DNA from: Mesobacillus jeotgali
GTDB taxonomy: Bacteria > Bacillota > Bacilli > Bacillales > Cytobacillaceae
Direction: 5' to 3'
Assembly: GCF_014856545.2 (NCBI RefSeq)
Contig: NZ_CP109811.1
Location: 304,001 to 368,000, forward strand
DNA: 64,000 nucleotides
Shown here piece after piece: positions 13,855-26,340 of this stretch. Under the pieces are notes generated by a model. It was not told where the DNA came from, made no database searches, and worked only from the letters and a program-made list of their open reading frames with translations. A program made the position numbers and the translations under genes. How positions within the stretch are numbered: position 1 is the first letter of the stretch; every line of letters starts with the position of its first letter.

Positions 13855-16054
13855 ACCAAGTCCAGAACAGATTAAACAGGATAAGATTTATCAGGAAATG
13901 GGACTGTCAGACAGCGAGTTTGCTTCTGCTGAAAAGATCCTTGGGCGTACGCCTAACTATACAGAGACAGGTTTGTTCTCGGTCATGTGGTCAGAGCACT
14001 GCAGCTACAAGAACTCAAAGCCCGTTTTGAAAAAGTTCCCTGTCACCGGAGAGCGTGTTTTACAGGGGCCGGGTGAAGGCGCGGGAATCGTCGATATCGG
14101 CGATGGCCAGGCAGTCGTTTTCAAAATTGAAAGCCATAACCATCCGTCAGCCATCGAGCCATACCAGGGCGCTGCAACGGGTGTCGGCGGAATCATCCGC
14201 GATGTTTTTTCAATGGGAGCAAGGCCGATCGCGCTATTGAATTCCCTTCGTTTTGGCGAACTTGAGTCACCAAGGGTGAAATATTTGTTTGAACAGGTTG
14301 TTGCCGGGATTGCTGGATACGGAAACTGCATCGGAATCCCGACAGTTGGCGGAGAAGTCCAGTTTGACGCTGCTTATGAGGGCAATCCCTTAGTCAACGC
14401 AATGTGCGTCGGCTTGATTAACCATGAGGATATCAAGAAGGGCCAGGCGCATGGAGTTGGCAATACAGTGATGTATGTCGGCGCGAAGACGGGCCGTGAT
14501 GGAATCCATGGGGCTACATTTGCGTCCGAGGAATTGAATGAGGCATCGGAAGAGAAGCGTCCGGCTGTACAGGTTGGCGACCCGTTCATGGAAAAATTGC
14601 TGCTGGAAGCTTGTCTGGAGTTAGTGAAAAATGATGCGCTTGTTGGCATCCAGGACATGGGCGCTGCTGGTTTAACGAGTTCATCTGCAGAGATGGCGAG
14701 CAAGGCTGGTTCAGGGATCGAGATGAATCTTGACCTTGTGCCCCAGCGTGAAACAGGCATGACGGCTTATGAGATGATGCTTTCCGAATCACAGGAACGC
14801 ATGCTGATCGTTGTGGAAAAAGGCCGTGAGCAGGAAATCATCGATCTTTTTTCAAAATATGAGCTTGAAGCAGTTGCGATTGGAAAAGTAACGGACGACA
14901 AGATGCTTCGTCTTTTACATAATGGGGAAGTGGTGGCTGAGGTGCCGGCAGATGCACTGGCTGAAGAGGCTCCTGTCTATTACAAGCCTTCCAGTGAACC
15001 GGCTTATTTCCGTGAGTTCCAGAACATGGACAATGAGATACCAGAAGTTGAAAACTATGAAACTACTCTTTTGCAGCTGCTTCAGCAGCCAACGATTGCA
15101 AGCAAAGAGTGGGTGTATGATCAGTATGACCATATGGTGCGCACGAGCACGGTCGTTTCACCTGGTTCTGATGCAGCAGTTGTTAGGATTCGCGGCACAG
15201 AGAAGGGCCTCGCGATGACGACGGACTGCAATTCGCGCTATATCTATCTTGATCCGGAAACAGGCGGTAAGATTGCCGTAGCTGAGGCAGCGCGCAATAT
15301 TGTCTGCTCTGGCGGCGAGCCATTGGCAATCACGGACTGCCTGAACTTCGGGAATCCAGAGAAGCCGGAGATTTTCTGGCAGTTTGAAAAAGCGGTCGAT
15401 GGCATGAGTGAAGCGTGCCGGACATTGAGCACGCCTGTTATCGGCGGGAACGTAAGTCTGTATAACGAAACAAATGGAACAGCTGTCTACCCGACACCGG
15501 TTGTCGGCATGGTCGGTCTGGTTGAAAACTTAAAGCATGTTACGACGCAGCATTTTAAAAATGCCGGCGATCTGATTTATCTGCTAGGTGATACGAAGGA
15601 TGAGTTTGGCGGCAGCGAGCTGCAAAAGCTTAAGTATGGCCGGATTTTCGGCAAGGCTCCTGAATTGGATTTAGAAGTGGAAGCAAGCTATCAAGCACAG
15701 ATTTTAACAGCAATCAAAAATGGGCTTGTTGCTTCTGCCCATGATGTCGCAGAGGGCGGTGTGGCGGTTGCACTTGCTGAATCCGTTATTGGCAGCAAAG
15801 GGCTGGGAGCTAAGGTTACACTGGAAGGCAACGCTGTATCAGCCTTGTTCAGCGAATCGCAATCCCGTTTCATTTTATCGGTAAAACCAGAGCACCAGAT
15901 CGAGTTTGAGAGTTTAACAGATGCAGTCTTGATTGGCAAAGTCGTTGAAACGCCAGTTTTAAAGATCAATATAGATGGAAGTAATGTGATTAATCATGAT
16001 GCAGAGGGGCTGAAAAAGGCCTGGAAAGGAGCCATCCCATGCTTGCTGAACTAA
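13838..16054 (+). CDS. purL: FGAM synthetase large subunit PurL (small-type)
   Basis: 738 aa, the ATP-dependent synthetase subunit of Gram-positive type, which needs PurS and PurQ. Two tandem AIRS-like halves are visible. The first carries [16 protein letters not shown] and [20 protein letters not shown]; the second carries [20 protein letters not shown] and [10 protein letters not shown]. Overlaps purF by 16 bases. Confidence 0.97.
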   Translation: MRLMLEPSPEQIKQDKIYQEMGLSDSEFASAEKILGRTPNYTETGLFSVMWSEHCSYKNSKPVLKKFPVTGERVLQGPGEGAGIVDIGDGQAVVFKIESHNHPSAIEPYQGAATGVGGIIRDVFSMGARPIALLNSLRFGELESPRVKYLFEQVVAGIAGYGNCIGIPTVGGEVQFDAAYEGNPLVNAMCVGLINHEDIKKGQAHGVGNTVMYVGAKTGRDGIHGATFASEELNEASEEKRPAVQVGDPFMEKLLLEACLELVKNDALVGIQDMGAAGLTSSSAEMASKAGSGIEMNLDLVPQRETGMTAYEMMLSESQERMLIVVEKGREQEIIDLFSKYELEAVAIGKVTDDKMLRLLHNGEVVAEVPADALAEEAPVYYKPSSEPAYFREFQNMDNEIPEVENYETTLLQLLQQPTIASKEWVYDQYDHMVRTSTVVSPGSDAAVVRIRGTEKGLAMTTDCNSRYIYLDPETGGKIAVAEAARNIVCSGGEPLAITDCLNFGNPEKPEIFWQFEKAVDGMSEACRTLSTPVIGGNVSLYNETNGTAVYPTPVVGMVGLVENLKHVTTQHFKNAGDLIYLLGDTKDEFGGSELQKLKYGRIFGKAPELDLEVEASYQAQILTAIKNGLVASAHDVAEGGVAVALAESVIGSKGLGAKVTLEGNAVSALFSESQSRFILSVKPEHQIEFESLTDAVLIGKVVETPVLKINIDGSNVINHDAEGLKKAWKGAIPCLLN

Positions 16055-17451
16055 AAGGCTTGAATGAGGAATGCGGCGTTTTTGGAATCTGGGGACATCC
16101 TGAGGCAGCACAAATCACCTATTACGGCCTTCACAGCCTGCAGCATCGCGGCCAGGAAGGTACGGGCATTGTTGTCAGTGATGGTCAGCAGCTGAAGGGC
16201 CGAAAAGGCGAAGGGCTTGTGACAGAAATTTTCACCGCAGATGCCATGGAAGACATCCAGGGTGTCGGTGCCATCGGCCATGTCCGCTATGCAACTGCGG
16301 GAGGAGGCGGCTACGAGAATGTCCAGCCGCTTCTGTTCCAATCGCAAAGCGGCGGCCTGGCCCTTGCGCACAATGGCAATCTTGTAAATGCGGATGCGCT
16401 CAGGAACCAGCTTGAAGCACAAGGGAGCATTTTTCAGACTAGTTCTGATACCGAAGTACTCGCGCATTTGATCAAGCGGGGCGGCTTCAGCCAGCTGAGG
16501 GATCGCGTGAAAAATGCTTTGCCGATGCTGAAGGGTGCTTATGCCTTTTTGATCATGACTGAGACAGAATTCATGGTCGCACTCGATCCGCACGGACTGC
16601 GCCCGCTCTCATTGGGCAGGCTGGGCGATGCTTATGTCGTCGCGTCTGAAACCTGTGCATTTGATATCGTCGGAGCAGAGTTTGTCAGGGACATCCTCCC
16701 AGGCGAATTGCTCGTGATCGATGCAGACGGCCTGCATTCCGAAATGTACTCCATGAATTCGACCACTGCTATCTGTACGATGGAATATATTTATTTTTCA
16801 AGACCCGACAGCAACATCCACGGAATCAACGTCCATGCAGCACGTAAAAATCTCGGAAAACAGCTGGCGAAGGAAGTGCCGATCGAGGCTGATGTGGTTA
16901 CGGGTGTTCCTGATTCAAGTATCTCTGCGGCGATCGGGTATGCAGAGGAATCTGGCATTCCTTATGAGATGGGTTTGATCAAGAACCGTTATGTCGGCCG
17001 GACCTTCATCCAGCCATCGCAATCGTTGAGGGAGCAGGGTGTAAAGATGAAGCTTTCACCGGTCCGCGGAATTGTTGAGGGCAAGCGTGTCATCATGGTG
17101 GACGATTCGATTGTGCGCGGTACGACCAGCCGCCGGATCGTGAAGATGCTAAAAGAGGCAGGTGCGACCGAGGTGCATGTCGTAATCAGTTCTCCGCCGA
17201 TCCAGAATCCGTGTTTTTACGGCATTGACACCTCAACTCGCGAGGAACTGATTGCTTCTGAACATTCAGTAGAAGAAATTCGCCAATTGATTGGTGCTGA
17301 CACATTGACGTTTTTGAGTGTGGAGGGAATGCTCGAGGCGATTGGGCGCAATGATGGCGGGGAGACCCGCGGCCAGTGTCTGGCATGCTTTACCGGGAAG
17401 TATCCAACCGAAATCTATCCGCAGGCTGTGCCTGCCGGGCAGAAGTGTTGA
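16039..17451 (+). CDS. purF: Amidophosphoribosyltransferase
   Basis: 470 aa, first committed step: PRPP plus glutamine to phosphoribosylamine. The 11-residue propeptide [11 protein letters not shown] precedes Cys12, which becomes the N-terminal nucleophile after self-processing. PRPP-binding loop [13 protein letters not shown] is present. Cys246, Cys392, Cys447 and Cys450 match the positions of the four 4Fe-4S ligands of the oxygen-labile B. subtilis enzyme. B. subtilis PurF is inhibited by AMP/GMP and inactivated by oxygen; the conserved cysteines suggest the same here. Confidence 0.97.
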   Translation: MLAELKGLNEECGVFGIWGHPEAAQITYYGLHSLQHRGQEGTGIVVSDGQQLKGRKGEGLVTEIFTADAMEDIQGVGAIGHVRYATAGGGGYENVQPLLFQSQSGGLALAHNGNLVNADALRNQLEAQGSIFQTSSDTEVLAHLIKRGGFSQLRDRVKNALPMLKGAYAFLIMTETEFMVALDPHGLRPLSLGRLGDAYVVASETCAFDIVGAEFVRDILPGELLVIDADGLHSEMYSMNSTTAICTMEYIYFSRPDSNIHGINVHAARKNLGKQLAKEVPIEADVVTGVPDSSISAAIGYAEESGIPYEMGLIKNRYVGRTFIQPSQSLREQGVKMKLSPVRGIVEGKRVIMVDDSIVRGTTSRRIVKMLKEAGATEVHVVISSPPIQNPCFYGIDTSTREELIASEHSVEEIRQLIGADTLTFLSVEGMLEAIGRNDGGETRGQCLACFTGKYPTEIYPQAVPAGQKC

Positions 17452-17508
17452 TTCAGATTTAAATTTCCCAAAATAAAGAAGAAAACAGCCAAATCGGAGG
17501 TAGTGAAC

Positions 17509-18552
17509 ATGGCAAATGCGTATAAGCAGGCTGGTGTGGATATTGAGGCCGGGTATGAAGCGGTCGAACGGATTAAAAAGCATGTGAATCGGACGGTCAG
17601 GCCTGGTGTAATGGGGGCGCTTGGCGGATTCGGCGGGATGTTCGACCTTTCCAGCCTGGGACTGAAGGAACCGGTGCTTGTTTCAGGTACGGATGGTGTC
17701 GGCACGAAGCTGATGCTTGCCTTTATGATGGACCGCCACGATACAATAGGCATCGACGCGGTCGCGATGTGTGTGAATGACATCGTCGTCCAGGGAGCGG
17801 AACCGTTATATTTCCTTGATTACATCGCCTGCGGCAAGGCCCAGCCTGAAAAAATCGAGGCGATTGTCAAAGGAATTGCCGATGGCTGCGAGCAGGCCGG
17901 GTGTGCGCTTGTCGGTGGTGAAACTGCCGAAATGCCGGGGATGTACTCTCCGGAAGAATATGATCTGGCTGGATTTGCGGTCGGAGCCTGTGAAAAAGCA
18001 GAGATTATCAACGGCCAAAAAATCAAGGAAGGCGATGTCCTGATCGGACTGGCGTCGAGCGGCATCCACAGTAATGGCTACTCGCTCGTGCGCAAGGTGT
18101 TTTTAGAGCAGGCTGGCTGGGAGCTTGACCGCCATGTCGAGGAGTTCGGCTGCACGCTTGGCGAAGAGCTGCTCAAGCCGACGCGCATTTATGTGAAATC
18201 GGTGCTTGCAGCGATGAAGCAGTTCGAGCTTAAAGGACTTGCCCACATCACTGGCGGCGGTTTTATTGAAAATATCCCAAGAATGCTTCCGGAAGGGCTT
18301 GGTGCTGAAATGGAGGAAGGCAGCTGGGAGATACCGCAGGTGTTTAAAACATTGGAATCTTTAGCACAACTTGATCGTACGGACATGTATAATACATTTA
18401 ATATGGGCATTGGCATGGTAGCTGTTGTCGATCCTAAAATCGCCCATGAAGTTGCCGCGTTTTTTAACGAGCAGGGCGAGAAGGCTTCTATAATAGGCAC
18501 TGTTACCGGTTCTGACGGAATCCAGGTGAAGATGGCTGGTGAGCAGGCATGA
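17509..18552 (+). CDS. purM: AIR synthetase (FGAM cyclo-ligase)
   Basis: 347 aa, ATP-dependent ring closure of FGAM to AIR. Family blocks: [52 protein letters not shown] and [15 protein letters not shown]. The ATG at 17509 is eight bases after CGGAGG; the GTG at 17503 would be only two bases from it. Its stop overlaps the expected purN start (ATGA). Confidence 0.96.
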   Translation: MANAYKQAGVDIEAGYEAVERIKKHVNRTVRPGVMGALGGFGGMFDLSSLGLKEPVLVSGTDGVGTKLMLAFMMDRHDTIGIDAVAMCVNDIVVQGAEPLYFLDYIACGKAQPEKIEAIVKGIADGCEQAGCALVGGETAEMPGMYSPEEYDLAGFAVGACEKAEIINGQKIKEGDVLIGLASSGIHSNGYSLVRKVFLEQAGWELDRHVEEFGCTLGEELLKPTRIYVKSVLAAMKQFELKGLAHITGGGFIENIPRMLPEGLGAEMEEGSWEIPQVFKTLESLAQLDRTDMYNTFNMGIGMVAVVDPKIAHEVAAFFNEQGEKASIIGTVTGSDGIQVKMAGEQA

Positions 18553-19150
18553 AAAAAATAGCTGTTTTGCATCGGGCAGCGGCAGCAATTTTCAGGCAAT
18601 CGCAGTTGCGGCCCAGGCTGGCACATTGAACGCTGACATCAGTCTGCTTGTTTGCGACAAGCCGGGCGCTTTTGCCATCGATCGTGCTGAAATGCTTGGA
18701 ATTCCTGCATTCGTCATCAGCCCGAAGAGCTATCCTTCCAAGGCTGCATATGAGGCAGAGATTTTACAAAAACTCGTTGGTCTTGATATCGACATGATAG
18801 TCCTTGCCGGCTACATGCGTCTGATCGGGCCGACATTGCTCGAGGCGTATGAAGGAAAAATCGTTAATATCCACCCGTCATTATTGCCTGCTTTCCCTGG
18901 AAAGGATGCGATTGGCCAGGCGCTGGCAGCAGGAGTGGAGAAAACTGGAGTGACCATTCATTACGTCGATGAAGGGATGGATACCGGACCGGCCATCGCA
19001 AGTGCGACAGTGAGAATCGCGCCAGGCGAGACGAGGGATACACTTCAAAAGAAAATACAGCGGATTGAACACAGCCTGTTTCCAGAGGTTTTGGAGCAGC
19101 TGTTGAACGGAGAAGAGGAGGCAGTACAATGGGAAAAAAGCGTGCACTGA
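18549..19150 (+). pseudogene. purN: GAR transformylase PurN with an apparent frameshift near codon 7
   Basis: Folate-dependent phosphoribosylglycinamide formyltransferase. The expected start is the ATG at 18549, overlapping the purM stop, giving MKKIAV. The frame then breaks at GCTGTTTTGCATCG: one more T (five instead of four, at 18564-18567) would give MKKIAVFASGSGSNFQ, the family N-terminus. Everything from FASGSGSNFQAI onward is intact in another frame through 19150, including VNIHPSLLPAFPGKDA, VHYVDEGMDTGP-type and the catalytic Asn/His/Asp region. That frame has a GTG at 18539, which would replace beta-strand 1 by polar residues (SRHEKNSC). Options are a homopolymer sequencing error, a real recent mutation, or slippage. 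A folate-independent PurT, not in this window, could compensate. Confidence 0.8.
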
Positions 19151-20667
19151 TCAGTGTTTCAAATAAGGAAGGAATTGTCGAATTAGCGAAAGAGCTTGTA
19201 CAGCTTGGATTTGAGATCGTCTCGACAGGAGGGACAAAGCAGGCGCTTAAGGATGGCGGTGTCCCGGTCATCGGCATCAGCGATGTGACAGGTTTTTCAG
19301 AGATTCTTGAGGGGCGGGTGAAGACGCTTCATCCAAAAATTCATGGCGGCTTGCTTGCAAAGTATGATGATACAACCCACCAGGCACAGCTGTCTGAAAA
19401 TGAAATTGAGAAAATTGAGCTTGTCTGCGTGAATTTGTATCCTTTTAAAGAAACAATCTCAAAACCTGGTGTTACGCCTGAGGATGCGATCGAAAACATC
19501 GACATCGGCGGCCCGGCGATGCTGCGTGCCTCTGCGAAAAACCATCAATACATAACAGTGCTTGTCGACCCTGCGGATTACCAGCAGGTGATTGAAGAGT
19601 ACAAAAGCCAGAACGAAACCACCCTCGAAACCCGCCGGCGACTGGCTGCGAAGGTCTTCCGCCACACGGCTGCTTATGATGCGCTGATTGCAGAATACAT
19701 GACAAATCTCGCTGGCGAGGAACAGCCGGAAAAAATGACGGTGACTTACGAATTGAAGCAAACTCTGCGCTACGGAGAAAATCCTCATCAAAAAGCAGCT
19801 TTTTACCAGAAGCCGCTTGGATCGGCATTTTCGGTAGCGGCAGCGGAAAAGCTTCACGGAAAAGAGCTTTCCTATAACAATATCAATGATGCGAATGCTG
19901 CTTTGCAGATTGTAAAAGAATTCTCCGAGCCGGCAGCGGTTGCAGTCAAGCATATGAACCCTTGCGGAGTTGGAACTGGAAAAGATAGTTTTGATGCTTT
20001 TGGAAAGGCTTTTGAAGCAGATCCTGTTTCGATATTTGGCGGCATTATCGCCCTGAACCGCGAAGTGGACGGAGAAACAGCACGAAAGCTATATGAAATA
20101 TTCCTTGAAATTATCATTGCGCCTTCTTTTAGCGAAGAAGCTCTTGAAATTTTAACGGCCAAGAAAAACCTTCGTTTATTGAAGGTCTCATTTGACGGGG
20201 AAGCCTCAAAGGAAAACACATTGTCCTCGATTGAAGGCGGATTGCTTGTCCAGGAACAGGATGCTTTTGGCTTTGAGGAGGCAGAAATTTCTGTACCGAC
20301 GAAACGTGAACCGACGGAAGCCGAGTGGGAAGCGTTAAAGCTAGGCTGGAAGGTTGTTAAGCATGTTAAGTCAAACGCAATCGTGGTGTCAGATAAAGAT
20401 ATGACATTAGGGATTGGAGCCGGACAAATGAACCGTGTCGGTGCCGCTAAAATTGCCCTGGAACAGGCTGGTTCTAAAGCAGATGGAGCAGCGCTTGCAT
20501 CTGATGCGTTCTTCCCGATGGATGACACCGTCGAGGCAGCGGCGAAAGCCGGAATCACAGCGATCATCCAGCCAGGCGGATCAGTCCGTGATGCTGATTC
20601 AATCAAAAAGGCGGATGAGTATGGGATTGCGATGGTGTTTACAGGCGTAAGGCATTTTAGGCATTAA
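19129..20667 (+). CDS. purH: Bifunctional AICAR formyltransferase / IMP cyclohydrolase
   Basis: 512 aa, the last two steps to IMP. The N-terminal MGS-like cyclohydrolase domain (about residues 1-150) shows [24 protein letters not shown] and [10 protein letters not shown]. The transformylase domain (about 190-512) has [23 protein letters not shown] and [11 protein letters not shown]. Overlaps the purN 3' end by 22 bases. Confidence 0.97.
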   Translation: MGKKRALISVSNKEGIVELAKELVQLGFEIVSTGGTKQALKDGGVPVIGISDVTGFSEILEGRVKTLHPKIHGGLLAKYDDTTHQAQLSENEIEKIELVCVNLYPFKETISKPGVTPEDAIENIDIGGPAMLRASAKNHQYITVLVDPADYQQVIEEYKSQNETTLETRRRLAAKVFRHTAAYDALIAEYMTNLAGEEQPEKMTVTYELKQTLRYGENPHQKAAFYQKPLGSAFSVAAAEKLHGKELSYNNINDANAALQIVKEFSEPAAVAVKHMNPCGVGTGKDSFDAFGKAFEADPVSIFGGIIALNREVDGETARKLYEIFLEIIIAPSFSEEALEILTAKKNLRLLKVSFDGEASKENTLSSIEGGLLVQEQDAFGFEEAEISVPTKREPTEAEWEALKLGWKVVKHVKSNAIVVSDKDMTLGIGAGQMNRVGAAKIALEQAGSKADGAALASDAFFPMDDTVEAAAKAGITAIIQPGGSVRDADSIKKADEYGIAMVFTGVRHFRH

Positions 20668-20716
20668 TGGCAGGTCGAATGCAGATTCTGGTTTTAAAAA
20701 AAGGTAGTCAGTTTAA

Positions 20717-22103
<1,387 letters not shown>

Positions 22104-22122
22104 AGTATCATCTCCTTTATAG

Positions 22123-22156
22123 AAAGCCCCCAGGTTTTGGGGGCTTTTGTTTTGTT
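22123..22156. terminator. Bidirectional terminator after the pur operon
   Basis: AAAGCCCCC / GGGGGCTTT with a 7-8-nt loop and T-rich tail (CTTTTGTTTTGTTT) on the plus strand. It can end pur transcription and, on the minus strand, the upstream DUF2892 gene. Confidence 0.85.
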
Positions 22157-22161
22157 TAAAA

Positions 22162-22434
22162 CTAACTCGGGTTATAAGGGATCCAGCCTTCAGAATCCCC
22201 ATTTTCAGCGTTCCGGTCCTCCATCATGTCCTGGCCCTTTTCATATGCTGCAGTCAGCGGGCAATAACGGACGATTCCTTCTCCGACTTTCATTGCGCCC
22301 ATCATCGCCATGAAAATATAGGAGTCGCGCCAAGGTCTTTTAACCATTTTTGAAGTGGACCAGGCTAGGACAGTCAAGCCAATTGTTATCCTGACAAGCG
22401 CGTTGATTATTCCGATATTCGGACGTACATTCAT
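22162..22434 (-). CDS. DUF2892 (YgaP-type transmembrane) protein
   Basis: 90 aa. The start MNVRPNIGIINALVRI is diagnostic of DUF2892; two hydrophobic segments follow (about residues 9-25 and 36-55). In other proteins this module is fused to rhodanese domains; here it stands alone, so its role is unknown. Ends 21 bases before the shared terminator. Confidence 0.82.
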   Translation of the reverse strand: MNVRPNIGIINALVRITIGLTVLAWSTSKMVKRPWRDSYIFMAMMGAMKVGEGIVRYCPLTAAYEKGQDMMEDRNAENGDSEGWIPYNPS

Positions 22435-22567
22435 TATCCATCGCTCCTTTATTCCATTTTTACAGTTAATTTGAAATTCTTTAATGCGTTAAACAGTGAA
22501 ATATGTTACGATAGTACAATAATGTAAGGGCTTTCTTTTTTTGAGTGAATTTCGATTTTAAACATAT

Positions 22568-22813
22568 GGCTCTGTTAAATCCATGTTATATATAAACACT
22601 CTGTTGATTGAAGTAGAAGGCGCGTAGAATCCTCCGAAAATGCTAACGCATTTTCATCGTGCGTGGGCAGATTCACGGAAGCGTCTCAATGTCCTGCGGG
22701 ATCAGCCGGCTGGGTGAGACCCCGCAGGAGCTTGCGACGAGGAGGCTCAGCGCCGGCCCCGCGGAAAGCGAAGCGTCTGGAACGAATATCAACAGCCATT
22801 TTTAACAGAGCCC
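22568..22813. mobile_element. MITE-like element with 12-bp terminal inverted repeats
   Basis: GGCTCTGTTAAA at the left end and TTTAACAGAGCC at the right end are exact inverted copies. Between them is a GC-rich segment (about 22612-22794) bounded by GTTGATTGAAG and GAATATCAAC, with CCTGCGGGATC and GACCCCGCAGGAG as internal inverted copies. No open frame or transposase. AACATA occurs next to both ends, offset by one or two bases, so a target duplication is uncertain. The GGCTCTGTT end resembles IS6-family ends (inference). The internal block is a widespread Bacillaceae repeat. Nothing else is evident in the 22435-22839 gap. Confidence 0.7.
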
Positions 22814-22839
22814 TAACATAGAGAAAAGGGGAACATGGT

Positions 22840-24579
22840 ATGGAACAACGTTATCGATGGAAAAACAAGCAATTGCGCGACCATGCTGCTGTTTTGGACG
22901 GCACCCTTTCACCGACGGTCTTATTGAAGAATGCGACATATTTGAACCAGACATTCCGCAAGTGGATGACTGCGAACATTTGGATTTACAATGACAGGAT
23001 TGTGTATGTTGGTGAAAACCTGCCTGAAAATACAAAGCAATGTGAAATAGTGGATTGCACCGGGATGAAACTGGTGCCGGGCTATATTGAACCTCATGCC
23101 CATCCATTTCAACTTTATAATCCCCATTCTTTCGCTGCCTATGCATCGCAGACGGGGACCACGACACTGATCAATGACAATATGGTGCTGGCTTTACAAT
23201 TAGGAAAAAAGAAAGCGTTTTCTTTTATTAATGAGCTGAATGATAATCCGGTAACGATGTATTGGTGGTGCCGTTTTGATGCGCAGACTGAAATCCAGCA
23301 TGAGGAGGAGGTTTTCTCTAACAGCAATGTCAGGGCCTGGCTTGAGCATGAGAATATTGTTCAGGGGGGTGAACTGACGTGCTGGCCGAAGCTGATGAAC
23401 GGCGACGACATGATTCTTCACTGGATGCAGGAAACGAAGCGCCATCACAAGAAAATCGAGGGACATTTCCCTGGTGCATCGGAAAAGACGCTGGCGAAGA
23501 TGATGCTGTTTGGCGCGGATTGCGACCATGAGGCGATGACTGGCGAGGAAGTCCGCAGAAGGCTGATGCAAGGTTATATGGTGTCACTCCGACATTCATC
23601 GATCAGACCGGATTTGCCGAAGCTGCTGGATGAGATTCATGAACTGGATATCGCTGTGTACGACCGTTTTATGATGACAACGGATGGGGCATCGACTGCG
23701 TTTTACGAAAATGGCGTAATCGATGAATTGATCCGCATTGCCATCGATCGAGGCGTCCCTGTCATTGATGCTTATAATATGGCAAGCATCAACGTGGCAC
23801 GTTATTATAATTTCGAGCATCTTCACGGCAATATTGCGACAGGCCGGGTTGCGAATATCAATATTTTGAGTGATGAAATGAATCCTACACCTGTGTCAGT
23901 CCTGGCAAAAGGCCAGTGGGTGAAGCGTGATGGAGAAGCGATTGATGCAGCAAAAGAACTGGACTGGACTCAAATGGGATTTGAGCCCCTAAAGATGGAT
24001 TGGGACCTGACGATGGATGATATGCAATTCTCGATGCCTTTTGGAATTAAAATGGAGAATTCGGTCATTACAAAACCGTACTCAATTTCAATTGATGTGT
24101 CCGCTGAGGAATTGTCTTCAAATCATGATGAGTGCTTTTTCATGCTCATCGACCGCCATGGGAAATGGCGCATCAATACGATGCTGAAAGGGTTCGCGAC
24201 CGACTTGCAGGGGCTGGCAAGCTCGTTTTCCAATACTGGAGACATCATTCTGATTGGTAAAAACAAGCAGGATATGATGGCTGCTTTTAACAGGATGAAG
24301 GAACTCGGCGGAGGAATTGTCGCCTGTGAAAATGGTCTGCCTGTGGGGGAGATTCCGTTGAGGCTTCAGGGCATCATGTCGAGCCATCCTGTAACTGAGC
24401 TGATGGCGGAGGAGAAGAATCTGCTTGGCTATTTAAAGGAAAAAGGCTATAAATTTGCCGATCCGATTTATTCGCTATTATTCTTCAGTTCAACGCATTT
24501 ACCGTATATCCGTATCACGCAGGAGGGTATCTATGATGTGATGAAAAAAACGATACTCTTTCCAACGATAATGCGTTAA
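22840..24579 (+). CDS. yerA: Putative adenine deaminase YerA
   Basis: 579 aa, amidohydrolase superfamily, adenine-deaminase-like. Metal ligands are in EPHAHP (His86 and His88); further candidates are in EGHFPGASE and LRHSSIRP. The C-terminal domain (about 400-579) is the extra domain found in adenine deaminases (EC 3.5.4.2 family). B. subtilis has a separate, better established AdeC, so YerA's true substrate is not certain. Its place after the purine operon agrees with purine salvage. Start follows AAAAGGGGAAC. Confidence 0.85.
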   Translation: MEQRYRWKNKQLRDHAAVLDGTLSPTVLLKNATYLNQTFRKWMTANIWIYNDRIVYVGENLPENTKQCEIVDCTGMKLVPGYIEPHAHPFQLYNPHSFAAYASQTGTTTLINDNMVLALQLGKKKAFSFINELNDNPVTMYWWCRFDAQTEIQHEEEVFSNSNVRAWLEHENIVQGGELTCWPKLMNGDDMILHWMQETKRHHKKIEGHFPGASEKTLAKMMLFGADCDHEAMTGEEVRRRLMQGYMVSLRHSSIRPDLPKLLDEIHELDIAVYDRFMMTTDGASTAFYENGVIDELIRIAIDRGVPVIDAYNMASINVARYYNFEHLHGNIATGRVANINILSDEMNPTPVSVLAKGQWVKRDGEAIDAAKELDWTQMGFEPLKMDWDLTMDDMQFSMPFGIKMENSVITKPYSISIDVSAEELSSNHDECFFMLIDRHGKWRINTMLKGFATDLQGLASSFSNTGDIILIGKNKQDMMAAFNRMKELGGGIVACENGLPVGEIPLRLQGIMSSHPVTELMAEEKNLLGYLKEKGYKFADPIYSLLFFSSTHLPYIRITQEGIYDVMKKTILFPTIMR

Positions 24580-24643
24580 AATATAAAAGTGCATCTAGAC
24601 AGAGACAGCCATGAACGAACTGGGAGTTCAAGGGGTGGCGAGA

Positions 24644-25681
24644 ATGAAAAAATGGATCGCTGTGCTGGCAGCCATAATGATCATTACGGCGGGGTGCAGC
24701 AGTAAAGAGACAGAAAAAAAAGAAGCAACAGAACATAAAGAAAAAGAAATTGAAGTAGAAGAGACGGTTCCACCGGAGGAACTACCTTATCAATTCCCGC
24801 TGAGCGGATTGGGTACTGCAGAAGAGAGCTCCGACCGGGCAGTGGCCGTTGTAGTCAATAACCATCCAAAGGCTCGGCCGCAATCAGGTCTCGAGAAAGC
24901 TGATGTCGTCTACGAGGTTCTTGCTGAAGGAGACGTGACAAGGTTCATCGCGATTTTTCAAAGTGAACAGCCTGGAAAAATAGGGCCGGTCCGCAGCGCG
25001 AGGGAATACTTTATCGATCTGGCATCCGGATATGACAGCTTTTTTATCGCCCATGGATACAGTCCTGAAGCGAAAGATATGCTTGAACGCGGAGTGATCG
25101 ATAACATCAACGGCATGCAGTATGATGGAACATTGTTCAAACGGGCCGATTTCCGAAAAGCACCTCATAATTCTTATATCACATATAAGAATATTGTGAA
25201 GGGAGCAGAAACGAAAGGCTACGAACTTGATGAAGCACCGGCTTCTGCAGTATTCTTGAGCAGTGAGGAAGCTGAAGGCTTGGAAGGTACTCCGGCTGAA
25301 GAATTCATGGTGAAGTACGGTTCGCCGTCATTCGATGCGATCTACGAATATGACGCGGAACAACAGAAGTACCACCGTTTTAACGGCAGTGAAGAAAGTG
25401 TGGACTTTGAATCGAAGGAACCACTCCTGATTGACAACATCCTTGTCGTGCAAATGGACCATAGCATTGTGGATGATGTGGGGCGCAGGGTCATTGACAT
25501 GGCATCCGGCGGCAAGGGATATCTGTTCCAAAAAGGCAAAGTGAATGAGATACAATGGAAAAATGAAGCTGGCAGGATCGTCCCTTATAAGGATGGAGCA
25601 AAAGCTGGTTTCGTTCCCGGGAAAACATGGATCAACATTGTCCCATCAATCAGCGATGTCTCATTCGACTCTCAACAATAA
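24644..25681 (+). CDS. yerB: DUF3048 lipoprotein YerB
   Basis: 345 aa. Lipoprotein signal peptide with lipobox ITAGC (Cys18), a charged linker rich in K/E to about residue 50, then two DUF3048 domains (about 50-200 and 215-340). Family motifs include NNHPKARPQSG, GPVRSAREYF and APHNSYIT. Probably anchored on the outer face of the membrane; function unknown. The ATG at 24644 follows AAGGGGTGG; an upstream ATG at 24611 would push the signal peptide inside. Same order as B. subtilis yerA-yerB-yerC. Confidence 0.88.
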   Translation: MKKWIAVLAAIMIITAGCSSKETEKKEATEHKEKEIEVEETVPPEELPYQFPLSGLGTAEESSDRAVAVVVNNHPKARPQSGLEKADVVYEVLAEGDVTRFIAIFQSEQPGKIGPVRSAREYFIDLASGYDSFFIAHGYSPEAKDMLERGVIDNINGMQYDGTLFKRADFRKAPHNSYITYKNIVKGAETKGYELDEAPASAVFLSSEEAEGLEGTPAEEFMVKYGSPSFDAIYEYDAEQQKYHRFNGSEESVDFESKEPLLIDNILVVQMDHSIVDDVGRRVIDMASGGKGYLFQKGKVNEIQWKNEAGRIVPYKDGAKAGFVPGKTWINIVPSISDVSFDSQQ

Positions 25682-25709
25682 AATTTGAGTGAAATAAGGG
25701 GTAGACTAT

Positions 25710-26024
25710 ATGCAAATTGATAAATTAAGAGGCAAGGAACTCGATCAATTATTCAAGGCAATTTTATCGCTGAAAGACCTCGATGAGGCATATCGCTTCT
25801 TCGACGATCTGGCGACAGTGAACGAAATCCAATCACTGGCACAGCGCCTTGAGGTTGCCCGCATGCTTCGCGAGGGCAAGACTTATCATAAAATCGAGAC
25901 AGAAACAGGCGCGAGCACGGCAACCATTTCCCGTGTCAAGCGATGCTTGAACTATGGAAACGATGCATATGAAATGGCGCTCGAAAGATTGAAAGAACAG
26001 GAAAACGCAGAAAAAGCGAAATAG
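25710..26024 (+). CDS. yerC: TrpR-like DNA-binding protein YerC
   Basis: 104 aa, YerC/YecD family related to the Trp repressor fold. The helix-turn-helix is clear near residues 60-82 (EGKTYHKIETETGASTATIS). It is thought to be a sequence-specific regulator; the target in Bacillus is not established. Located 28 bp after yerB and closed by its own terminator. Confidence 0.9.
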   Translation: MQIDKLRGKELDQLFKAILSLKDLDEAYRFFDDLATVNEIQSLAQRLEVARMLREGKTYHKIETETGASTATISRVKRCLNYGNDAYEMALERLKEQENAEKAK

Positions 26025-26037
26025 TTTTTGATGAAGG

Positions 26038-26068
26038 ACGGAACCAGGTGTGGTTCCGTTCTTTTTTG
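26038..26068 (+). terminator. yerABC terminator
   Basis: ACGGAACC / GGTTCCGT, 6-base loop AGGTGT, then CTTTTTT. Confidence 0.88.
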
Positions 26069-26082
26069 TGCGCTGAGAAATT

Positions 26083-26160
26083 GGAAAAAATCACTGATAA
26101 TTTCCAATTCGCTATAAAAATAATTTTTTCGCTATATAAATTCAAAAGTGTATTTCTGCA
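26083..26160. repeat. Direct repeat copy 1 upstream of the DUF3231 gene, with ~20-bp sub-repeats
   Basis: A block containing CACTGATAATTTCCA followed by TTCGCTATAAAA is almost identical to one at 27468-27504 on the other side of the next gene. After it, TTCGCTATA recurs with a 20-bp step (26109 and 26129). TTGGAAA / TTTCCAA forms a small inverted repeat at its start. The rest of the gap to 26340 is AT-rich with no clear site. Confidence 0.75.
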
Positions 26161-26340
26161 ATAAAAAAGTGATTTTTTCATTATTGAAATAAAATTGAAT
26201 TTTGCCGATGTTAAAAAATGAATTTCCGCTTAAGAGAAAGAAGAACTCGTGGATTCATCAGCTTGAATTAGCTTAATTCGCACGCATAAGCTGACCGATA
26301 AAGCAAAAAACTAATGGAAAATACGGGTAAGGGGTTAATT

